Shown here one piece after another: positions 1 through 9,179 of a DNA stretch of 64,000 bases (position 1 is the stretch's first letter; each line of letters opens with the position of its first letter). The DNA comes from Helianthus annuus. Taxonomy: Eukaryota; Streptophyta; Magnoliopsida; Asterales; Asteraceae. Below the pieces are notes generated by a model. That model saw only the letters and a program-made list of their open reading frames with translations, was not told the DNA's origin and ran no database searches. Both the position numbers and the translations under genes were made by a program. Location of the stretch: contig NC_035433.2 in the NCBI RefSeq assembly GCF_002127325.2, positions 79,426,079 to 79,490,078 of the forward strand. Direction: 5' to 3'.

Positions 1-467
1 ATTCGAAGGATGGGTATCTGTCGAGCCTCCTTGATCGTAAGATGATCTTTCGATGTCGAAAGATATCCTTCGAATAATTCTGACACAACTGAAAAAGGTG
101 ACAGGTTGGTGAAAAAGGTGACAGGTTGGTGTACCAACTTTCGGCAGAAGGGATGTTCTGCACACGATTTTTCACCAACTTTTTGACTTTCAAACAAGAT
201 TTCCCAAAAAGGCAAATCTTATCCAACAAGTCCAGTCACCGGAGATAACCGGAATCTTGGCCGGAAAATTCAAGGTCACTAAAAAAAACAAGTTTTCAAG
301 TTACCCAACCCAACCTAGAACACTCCCGAAGGTTTAGAACTCGTTTTTCAGTTTTAAGATGCAAGAAAAACCACCAAAACGGGTGCTAAACCTAGTGTCC
401 AAACACACCAAGAACTTGAACAAACCCGGTTTTAAACAAGGTAAAGAGCCACGGCTCTGATACCACT
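1..467 (-). mobile_element. Leader (5' untranslated region) of partly visible B-family element B'
   Basis: This stretch matches 27018-27485 with only an occasional difference (for example GTAA versus GAAA near position 37). There it is the leader of Element B, so it should be the leader of a second B-family copy whose gag and pol lie off the left edge. It carries several CGAA(A/G)GAT / ATC(C/T)TTCG motifs at its left end. A PBS-type sequence (GCTCTGATACCA on the plus strand) lies at 454-465, two bases before the LTR. No gene is present. The assignment is firm by identity with the second copy. Confidence 0.9.
454..465 (-). other. Primer binding site of B'
   Basis: Read on the minus strand this is TGGTATCAGAGC, the copia PBS complementary to the 3' end of initiator Met tRNA. 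It starts two bases inside the end of the LTR. Confidence 0.92.
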
Positions 468-1102
468 TGTAGGTCCCTTTCCGGAGGATGACGAACCTAA
501 ACCTTGTTATACAAACCTACTAGCGAGTGCGGAATCCAAGCTAGTAAGCAAACCGGGATGGAGCAAGTAGAGAAACAAACACACAAGAGTTCACCGATTA
601 ACACCACTGTATTAATACGTATGAAGGTTCCGGTTACAAGCACAATGTTTACAAATCTAACTTGCAAACTCTCAAGAATGTGTGTGTGTGTTCGGACAGA
701 ATGCTCTCAAAGTCTCTCTATCTTTCTATGTGCATCTAAGTGTCTAGCTAAAACACAACACACTGCATGGGTATATATACACCCAGCCCAGGTTGACATG
801 TCCGAAAGATTCGATAGATGGTCGAATGATCATCTATCGACTACAAAGCTTTCGAAGGATCAATATTCACCTCGAAGGATGATCTATCGATCATCCATTC
901 GAAGGTTCATCTTTCGAGTTCATCGAAGGATCAGTATTATCCTTCGATGCGCATCCTTCGAGCCAAACAAATGACAACCAATAACTAACAGTTTAACCAA
1001 GTCAATCCGGAGGATGGTTGACTCGGTCAACTTACAGACTAACTAGGACATCGTTTACATATAGACCGAATACAGACAAAGTACAGACACAAGTGCACCA
1101 AC
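468..1102 (-). repeat. 5' LTR of B-family element B'
   Basis: The sequence starts with TGTAGGTCCC (plus strand), as the Element B LTRs at 16967 and 27486 do, and is nearly identical to them over 635 bp. The last base expected from the intact left LTR of B (final A of CACCAACA) is missing, and the sequence runs straight into an LTR piece in the opposite orientation. A TATA-like TATATATA lies near 772, with clusters of the ATCCTTCGA motif upstream of it in element orientation. Long open frames inside it are LTR sequence, not genes. Confidence 0.92.
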
Positions 1103-1476
1103 CTGGGTTGGGTATATATATGATCCTTCGACCATCTATCGAATCTTTCGGACATGTCAACCTGGGTTGGGTATATATATACCCATGCAGTGTATGTGAG
1201 AAGGTAGATGCACACAGAAAGATTGAGAGTTTCTTTGAGAGCATTCTGTCCGAAACACACACACACACTTTGAGAGTTTGCAAGTCAGATTTGTAAACAT
1301 TGTGCTTGTAACCGAAACCTTCATACGTATTAATACAGTGGTGTTAATCGGTGAACCTTGTGTGTTTGTGTTTATACTTGCTTCATCCCGGTTTGCTTGC
1401 TAGCTTGGATTCCGCACTCGCTAGTGGGTTTGTATAACAAGGTTTAGGTTCGTCATCCTCCGGAAAGGGACCTACA
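1103..1476 (+). repeat. Truncated B-family LTR in inverted orientation
   Basis: This is the R/U5-side part of a B-family LTR read on the plus strand, ending GGGACCTACA at 1476. It retains the TATA-region palindrome, the TAATACAGTGGTGTTAATCGG block and the LTR end, but lacks most of U3. It abuts the oppositely oriented LTR 468-1102, so the two form a head-to-head inverted repeat. A short CTGGGTTGGGTATATAT stretch is repeated at the junction. The same structure recurs at 28121-28494. It is probably what remains of the 3' LTR of a plus-oriented element inserted next to the tubulin fragment. Confidence 0.85.
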
Positions 1477-1967
1477 CTTCTTCCTCGTACTCGCCACTTT
1501 CTTCATCTTCCTGGTATTCACCTTCATCAGCAGCAGTAGCATCTTGATACTGTTGATACTCCGAAACCAGATCATTCATGTTACTTTCGGCTTCAGTGAA
1601 CTCCATTTCATCCATTCCTTCACCCGTGTACCAATGCAAGAAAGCATTCCTTCTAAACATAGCCGTAAACTGCTCGCTCACACGCCTCCTGAATCGACGT
1701 TGAGTTTCCAAAAAACATGGACGCCATTTTCAGACGACTCGGTGGAATGTCACAGACGGCTGACTTCGCATTATTAGGAATCCACTCGACAAAAAGACGA
1801 GTTCTTGTTTTGCACATTGATCATTTGTTCGTCCACTTCCTTTGTGCTCATTTTACCACGGAACATGGCTGCGACAGTGAGGTAGCACCCGTGTCGGGAT
1901 GGAAGGGACCAACTTCCACTTTTGAAGTCTTTATAGAAGCTAGATTTCTTGGAAACAACAAAAAACA
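1477..1967 (-). pseudogene. TTC4-like last exon fused to a beta-tubulin fragment (copy 1)
   Basis: After a splice acceptor (GTGTAG) at 1968-1969, the first about 20 codons read [15 protein letters not shown], the end of the C-terminal wheel domain of TTC4-type Hsp90 co-chaperones. Near 1906 the frame passes straight into beta-tubulin (RHGCYLT, then [16 protein letters not shown] and [11 protein letters not shown]) and runs to the acidic tail, whose stop codon is supplied by the abutting LTR. The tubulin part covers roughly the last 120 codons. It is broken by at least two small deletions: one after NVQNKNSS, one of about 8 bp between SIQE and the RRVSEQ segment. Copy 1 has Cys where tubulin and copy 2 have Arg in the HGRYL motif. 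It cannot make either protein. Confidence 0.85.
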
Positions 1968-2070
1968 CTACACCCATAAATAAAAATATAAAAATTTGCA
2001 TAAAAAATAAAAGATACGTGAGGCTTAAATAAAAAGAGCACGAAAACGTTTAAGTTTTATGGTTACAAAC

Positions 2071-2163
2071 CTGGGATTCCGGGGATAATGAAATTCGGTT
2101 CTTTGAGAACCGCATGAAGGGTTTTTCTTTCATTCACTTTCACCCATTTTGAACCATTGTTTC
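2071..2163 (-). pseudogene. TTC4-like wheel-domain exon (copy 1)
   Basis: Between an acceptor-like CTATAG and a donor CAG|GTTTGT, one frame reads WVKVNERKTLHAVLKEPNF and then IIPGIP, typical of the C-terminal domain of TTC4/CNS1-like proteins, which bind Hsp90/Hsp70. It joins in frame to the VFFVVSKK exon at 1967. Splice sites are still recognisable. The gene as a whole is dead because neighbouring parts are broken or missing. Confidence 0.8.
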
Positions 2164-2397
2164 CTATAGTGCATCACGACAAAAAAAAATGGAGATGGGT
2201 TAAAATGGGTCAGTTCATTGTGTTAAATAAGATTAAAAAACAACTATATGTGTAAGTTAGATAAACTTATTTAACAGTGTTTTACAAGGTTTAAAAAATT
2301 AAAAACACTTTGAGTGACTTTCAAACCGTCAACATTTAGGTTTATGTCATGATAACAGAAAGAAGTAAAAGATATATATATATATACACACACATAC

Positions 2398-2509
2398 CAA
2401 CTGAAGAGATCTCTTTAGGTGAAGATTTAGCTGCATCTGTATCATCATCACTGAAAGATTCAATATGGGAAGCAGCTGTACCCTGTAATAAATTGCTAAG
2501 AATTTCTTT
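2398..2509 (-). pseudogene. TTC4-like exon (copy 1)
   Basis: The minus strand reads KEILSNLLQGTAASHIES, then an acidic Ser-rich linker, as in plant TTC4 homologues upstream of the wheel domain. It ends in a good donor (TTG|GTATGTG). The acceptor is taken as ACTTAAAG just before AAAGAAATT. In the second copy this donor is changed to AT. Confidence 0.75.
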
Positions 2510-3285
2510 CTTTAAGTAAATAGAAAACAACAAAGATATTAAAAAAAGTTATAAGAAAAAATATACATAAATCAAACTATAAAATAGACCCCATGATAGG
2601 GGTTTGGTAGCCGAATATGGGTCAACAACAAAAACAATGGGTCAAGATTTTAGTTTGGATGCCACAATTATTTAAGCCACGTCCCACTTTACTCTAATTC
2701 CATTTTTAGCTTATTTGTTTACAATTTTCTTTTGTTTATTTTATATTTTGTTTTTATGTTATATTTACATTAGTGGAGTTAGTGGGTAGTTATTAGTTTT
2801 AGGAATTCTTTATGTGTTCACTTGAGTTTTACGAATGGAAGTTAGTGTGGTTTGAGTATGAGATTTTTCTCTTTGGTGGGTTTATCTCAATGGATTTTGA
2901 GTTAAATTGATTGTGTCTATGCTAGCTCAATTGTGGCATATTGAGTGGTGTTCTTAGACCCGAATTTATAACCGGAGTGGTGATTTTTGTATCTTCGGGA
3001 GTGATTCGCAGCCCTACTGTTGGTTTTGGTGGTGTATCTGTATCCAAAATGAACCGTAGATCTATCTTTTATTTTACAGTTTTATTTGAACCCGTGATTC
3101 GAGGGTCGATTCCTATCACCCCAACTTCTTACCTCATACTCTCATAGTACAACTCAATAGCATCACGAGTGTGCGCATTTTCTTTATCCTATGGCAACGG
3201 TTCAGCACTATCCAAAAACATGTTTGATAGCTAAGGATTGACAAGTAGTCCACAATAAAAACTAATTAAGTGTTCATTCACATCT
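2510..3285. other. Non-coding, AT-rich pseudogene-intron region
   Basis: No coding segment or RNA gene was recognised. The sequence is T-rich and reappears almost unchanged at about 40027-40802. TTC4 exons expected between the LLQGTAASH exon and the exon at 14466-14687 are not visible here, so they were lost or replaced by unrelated sequence before the duplication. Confidence 0.7.
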
Positions 3286-3290
3286 ATTTT

Positions 3291-3938
3291 TGTAGGTCCC
3301 TTGTCGGAGGATGACGAACCTCAAACCTTGTTATACTAACTCACTAGCGAGTGCGGAATCCAAGCTAGCAAGCAAACCGGGATGAGACAAGTATAAACAC
3401 AAACACACACGGGTTCACCGATTAACACAACTTGTATTAATGCAAATGAAGGTTTCGGTTACAAGCACAATGTTCACAAATCTAACTTGTAAACTCTCAA
3501 AGTGTGTGTGAGTTTCGGACAGAATGCTCTCAAAGCTCTCAATCTATCGGGTGTGTGAATCTGTCTAAGTGTTTCTGTCTAATGAACTCAACACACTGCA
3601 TGGGTATTTATACCCAGCCCATGATGTCCAGTCCGAAGGATCCGATAGATGGTCCGAAGGATCATCTATCGATGACAATTCACTCGAAGGATCAGCAAGG
3701 ACCTCGAAAGATCACCTTTCGAGGTCTAATCATTCGAGGCATATCTTTCGATGAGATCGAAGGATCTACATCATCCTTCGATCTCTTATCCTTCGAGACA
3801 GAACATCTTTCAACATATACCAACTGTTGTCCAAGTCAAACCGGAGGAAGGTTGACTTGGTCAACTTACAACACTAATCAGGACATCGTTTACATCGTGA
3901 CCGAATACAGACAAAGTACAGACACAAGTGCACCAACA
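3291..3938 (-). repeat. 3' LTR of Element A
   Basis: It begins TGTAGGTCCC and ends CACCAACA on the plus strand (TG...CA on the element strand). It is 648 bp, matching 13784-14431 with about five substitutions seen by eye. It is the same family as the B LTRs but clearly diverged from them. Confidence 0.96.
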
Positions 3939-3950
3939 AACTCCCCCTTG
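3939..3950 (-). other. Polypurine tract of Element A
   Basis: On the element strand CAAGGGGGAGTT lies directly against the 3' LTR, where plus-strand synthesis is primed. Further PPT-like runs occur near 4144-4150 and 4162-4168. Confidence 0.9.
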
Positions 3951-5723
3951 GCTGTAGCTTTGTCTTTATCTACTATAGTTGTAGACTCGTCTCGAACTTC
4001 GATGGTCTTTGGTCTTCGAGTTCTCAACACTCTGATGTCCTTTCAAGTCTTCAAAGTCGGAGGATCTTCAAAGTCTTCACGTATTGGAAGCAGAGAGTGT
4101 ATCAACAAACTACCCGTATCATGTAGGAAGTGTGTTGACAAACCCCCCCTTGGCATAAGCTCCCCCTTGAGTTATGCTCGCGAAACACTTTATCTTTATG
4201 AAGTGAGATCCTTGTGGTGTTGATGATGTCCAGCGGCAACTCGATCATCTTCATCTTTTGAGTGCCTTCTCGTCGTGTCTTCATTCCAAAGCTTGTCATC
4301 GACCATGTTCTCCTAGCCTTTAGAATCTGCACATGCAAGAAATCTAAACGCGTAATGAGAACAACTGCTTGGAATAGTTAGTATAACCAAATGACACACG
4401 AATGACCATGTCATAGTCAAACACCGTCCGACAGTTTGAAAGTTTAATAGATTTATCAATTTCAATTTCTAACTTTCAAAACATGCAAATTTCGACCGTT
4501 TATGAAGATTTAGTCAAATCGGTTTTCAGTCAGGTTTCAGGCAACGAAGACTTGAGCTCCAACATCGTACGATCGAAAATAAGGTAGAAATAAAATCTTT
4601 TTGGCTTTTATAAAGTTTATATTAAAACAGATTTTAGGTGTGTTTTAATATTTGAAATGTAAAGACTGAAAGCAGTAAATAAATATATACATACATTCTT
4701 TTTGCGAGTTCCGAGGGTAAGAGAATCATATCAGTGTACGGTCATGCCAAAACGCTCTTGTTGTTCATTTAGTTAACATTAAGATAAGCATCCTATAACA
4801 ATTATCGGTATTGTTGTCCACTTAAGCTCAACTTATCAGATGTAATCATGGCGAGGGGATACGTTAAGGTATGATTTATACTTACCGACCGGTGTTCATC
4901 CACATCACGACACATTCCCGTATCAAGGTATGCACGAGAGTTCATCTTACCGGTGAGTATACCGATTATCATCTGTTTGACCGTATAAATTGTGAGATAC
5001 TCACTTATTTTGATTTGAAAACAAGCCCTATGTGATATAATCACTTATGATGAGGAACTTGATTTTCATATGCATGAGGGCACAGGTGCAAGTCCGTGAA
5101 CAGGTCAGTACTTCCGTACAGCAGAGAGACGAACTTGACACCCGGAAAAATGTGATATTTTATCACTTATTTGATTTGGAAATGTGATTGTTTATCACTT
5201 ATTGAGGTCGAATGCAGTATGTAATATGTACACGTATGTATAGTATCATGGAAGATCTAGACTTGCGTCCCCGTTATTTTTCGGTAAAAGATACAACCAT
5301 GATACCCAGATGATAAGCAGCATAAAGACCGAATATCTCAGAACCTCGGCAATCTATCAAACGAAATTTCGGTACTAAGACCATATGCCAATGAATGGTT
5401 CCCACCTGATCTTCAGTCGATTAAGATTTATATCACCCTGCACACTTTAAAATGATTGTGAGCCTACCGATACATATTATATAGAGCTGCTTATCGTTTT
5501 TCATTTAAGGTTTAAAGAGGTTTGGATAGACCACTGATGTACTATCATTTTCTCTTTTGCTCGCCAGGAAACTCATTTTTGTTTTTCTATTGTTTTTGTG
5601 TTTTTGAAATTTTTCGATGTTTTTGGATTTTCAGATTTTTGGATTTACTCCCCCTAAAATCACTAAACTAAGATAAATTTAAAACACAAAGGTATTTACA
5701 AAAATGATTTTCCGATGTTGGTT
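3951..5723 (-). other. Conserved non-coding region between RNase H and PPT, Element A
   Basis: About 1.8 kb with no credible open frame and no envelope-like gene. It is about 95% or more like the corresponding part of Element B and shares long blocks with Element E. It contains four small hairpins followed by CTTAT: GTGAGATACTCAC (4992-5004), GTGATATAATCAC (5032-5044), GTGATATTTTATCAC (5152-5166) and GTGATTGTTTATCAC (5184-5198). A longer-range inverted repeat pairs GTATCATGG (5243-5251) with CCATGATAC (5297-5305). Its function is not known to me. Confidence 0.8.
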
Positions 5724-8700
5724 TTACTCTTGCTTGACCTTAATGCCGTTTACCAATAATAAAAAGTCAAATCTTGATTTGTCAAATGCTTTGGTAAATA
5801 AGTCGGCACGTTGGTCATCGGTGTGGACCTTAACAACATCGATTAGCCTTTTCTCAAAGCAATCACGTATGAAGTGATATTTGATTTCGATGTGTTTGGT
5901 CTTTGAGTGCTGCACAGTATTTCTAGTGATATCTAAAGCAGCAGAATTATCAACGTAAATAGGAGTAGTTAGGAATTCAAAACCGTAGTCCCGCATTTGT
6001 TGTTGTATCCAAAGAACTTGGGAGCAACAACTTGAGGCAGCAATGTATTCAGCTTCGCATGTTGATGTAGCGACACACGTCTGCTTCTTGCACTGCCATG
6101 TGACTAGGCGATTCCCTAAAAACTGACATCCAGCCGTTGTGGATTTACCGTCGATTTTGCATCCGCCAAAATCAGAATCACTGAAAGCTACCAATTCAAA
6201 GTTATTATCCCTAGGTTACCACAGACCGGTGTCAGGGTACGCCTTCAAATAACGAAAAATCCTTTTTACAGCTGCAAGATGTGAGGCCTTCGGGTTAACT
6301 TGATATCTGGCAAGCAGACACGTTGGGTACATTATGTCTGGTCTTGATGCTGTGAGGTACATAAGAGATCCGATCATTGCGCGATAGTTTGAGGGGCTAA
6401 CAGCTTCTCCCTTCAAGTCAGGAGTAATTCCGTGATTTGTTGGCAATGGGGTACCAATGGGCGTTGCATCAGACATCTGGAACCGGCTCAAGATGTCACC
6501 AACATATTTAGTCTGATGGATGAATATCCCAGACTCTGTTTGTTGTACTTGTAGGCCCAAGAAGAAAGTCATTTCCCCCATAGCACTCATCTCGAATTTA
6601 TCCTGCATAATGCGCTCGAATTCCCTACACAAGACATCATTAGTAGAACCAAAAATAATATCATCAACGTATACCTGTACCAGAAGAAGATCTCCATCTT
6701 GTTCTTTGATGAAAAGAGTACAGTCGATAAGACCTCTTCGAAATCCATTCTCCAGCAGATAGTGTGATAAGGTTGCATACCAAGCTCGTGGTGCTTGATG
6801 AAGACCATAGAGAGCTTTGTTGAGCAACCAAACCCGATCGGGATGGATAGGATCTTCAAAACCTGGAGGCTGTTCGACGTATACCTCTTCTTCAACCACA
6901 CCATGTAAGAATGCACTTTTCACGTCCATCTGATAAACCTTGAATCCTTTGAAGGACGCATAGGCTAGAAAGATTCGAATTGCTTCGAGACGTGCCACTG
7001 GTGCATACACTTCGTTGTAGTCGATCCCTTCAATCTGACGAAAACCTTGAACGACTAAACGTGCTTTGTTTCGGATAACAACTCCGCGGTCATCCTTTTT
7101 GCATTTGAAAACCCAACGGGTACCAATCTTCTTGTATCCAGCAGGTTTCTCTACGAGTTTCCAGACACCCAGCTTCTGGAATTGTTGCAGTTCTTCCTGC
7201 ATTGCTTCAACCCAAGCGTTATCTTTCAAGGCTTCTTTCCACGTTCTTGGTTCTTCCTGTGAGACATAACACGCGAAAGACCAATCGTTTTGTTGCCCGG
7301 ATTCTCGAATAGCTGCATACAAGCCTGCATTGTTGTTATTTCGCAACATGTTTCTCGTTTGAACGCCACTTTGCACATTTCCAATGATGTTTTGTTGAGG
7401 ATGGGTATTATGAATCCTTGTTTCTGGATTATCTGGAACTGGAACATTTATACCCAGGTTGTTGAGATTAAGATCAACAACCAATTCAAGGCCCGGAATT
7501 GACGAAGAGGATGATGCAGTAGCCTCAGCTGTTCTATGAGCATCCACTGGAGGAGTACCCTCTGAAGTACCATGAACTGCTGTTGTTGGGGCTTCTTGAT
7601 CTGCATCTAGAAATTCATCATCCTCTGAAGATTCGTTCAATTCATTTGCATCATGAAAATCCTCATTGTTGAGAGTATTATTGTTCACCGAAGAAGATGG
7701 TTCTTGATTAACAAGAATCGGACGAACCAACGGTGAAACTGTTGCATTGTCACTCTCGAAAAACATCCTAGCCGCAGCATTTTCTTCAACGGCTTCAACA
7801 TTGATCGAATTGAAGAAGTCATCGTACTCAAACATCCAAGGTTGACCCGGATTTTTGACTGGCAAGGTGTGCCGTTGTACTCTGACCTCAGACCATTCCT
7901 CGACCCTTTTAGTCTCTAGATTCCAGACTCGTAAGTTAGGGGTGGCATACCCAAGAAAGTATCCATCAATTGCTTTTACCCCAAACTTTCCGTTAGGATC
8001 GATGATTGTGCATGGAGCTCCAAACGGTTCAAGATAAGACAAATCTGGTTTCCGTTTTTGAAGAAGCTCAAAGCAGGTCTTGTTGTGCCTTTTTACTGTA
8101 AGGACTCTGTTCAATGTATAACATGCAGAGGCCACAGCTTCAGTCCAGAATGGAATGGGTAGCTGCGACTCTACCAACATTGTCCTAGCAGTCTCGATCA
8201 ATGTGCGGTTCTTACGTTCAGCGACACCATTCTGTTGAGGAGTATAAGCTGCACTAAACTCATGAAGAATACCCTTTGAAGTGCAAAACTCCGTCATGGA
8301 ATGATTTTTAAATTCAGTACCATTGTCGCTACGTATCCGCCTAACCTTCAACTTATACAAATTCTCAATCTGAATGATCAAGTTTTTGATAATGCCAAAG
8401 GTTTCACTCTTGTGTGCCATGAACGCTACCCAGGAAAATCTTGAATAATCATCAGTTACCACGAGGCAGTATTGATCACCCCGAATACTCTTGTGCTTGA
8501 CAGGACCGAACAAATCCATGTGCAAACGTTCCAGAGGAACTGCCATCGTGTTGATTTTCTTTGTAGGGTGCTTCTTCTTTGTTTGCTTTCCCTTCTGGCA
8601 TGAAACACAAACGTCTTGAAGATGGAAATTTTTGAGGGGAACACCATTCACCAATTCATTTGAAACCAAATGATTCATTTTGCGCAAGTGAATGTGACCC

Positions 8701-9164
8701 ATTCGTCTGTGCCAAGAGATAGTGTCTTTTTCTGTGGCTTTTGAAACGAAACAAGTTGCTTGTGCAGACGTAGTAATAGCTTGGCTCATGTCAAGGACGT
8801 ACAAATCATTTATCCTTGGAGCCGACAAGAGAATCCATTCTTTTGGAATCTTGAAGCCGGGTTTCAGCACATAACATCCATTAGCATCAAAGTGTACAGA
8901 AAATTGCTTGTCACAAATTTGAGAAACACTAAGAAGATTGTGATCAAGTTGTTGCACAAAGTTGATCTTGTCAAAGCTGACAATCCCGTTGGATATCATT
9001 CCTTCACCCGTTATATATCCACCTTTATCTCCAGCAAAAGCAACATAACCTCCTCTAATAGATTTAACGTCGTAGAGAAGCTTCATGTCGCCTGTCATGT
9101 GCCTGGATGCCCCACTATCAACAATCCAATGACTACTGACAGTTCCTCCTGGAACACCCTGCAC
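5724..9164 (-). pseudogene. pol: Element A pol polyprotein (PR-IN-RT-RNase H), one internal stop
   Basis: The frame holds about 1,146 codons in copia order. Protease has DSGA near residue 16, followed by SRHMTG. Integrase has an HHCC finger (H152, H156, C186, C189) and a DDE core (D217, D280, E316 in AERKNRT). Reverse transcriptase has YVDD near residue 831. RNase H begins near residue 995 (DSDFGG) and runs to the end. The frame is closed once by TAA at 6213-6215, where Element B has TAT (YPRD), cutting off RNase H. There is no ATG at the 5' end: the expected ATGCAG of Element F is GTGCAG here. Pol shares the frame of gag, but TAA and TGA separate them. Products would act in the cytoplasmic particle and, for integrase, the nucleus. 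Confidence 0.95.
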
Positions 9165-9179
9165 ATGAACTCAAATGAA

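Noticed and set aside
504..974. 156-codon open frame repeated at 17003-17473 and 27522-27992
   Set aside because: It lies entirely within B-family LTRs and recurs because the LTR recurs. It resembles no protein known to me and covers TATA and motif arrays.
1472..1711. Functional beta-tubulin gene
   Set aside because: Only the C-terminal part is present, with two frame-breaking deletions and a stop supplied by an LTR.
3504..4223. 239-codon plus-strand frame
   Set aside because: It runs across the 3' LTR and PPT of Element A, antisense to the element; the frame is a by-product of LTR composition.
3951..5723. Envelope-like third gene of Sireviruses
   Set aside because: I looked for one between RNase H and the 3' LTR in A, B, D and E; no frame above about 100 codons on the element strand looks like a protein.
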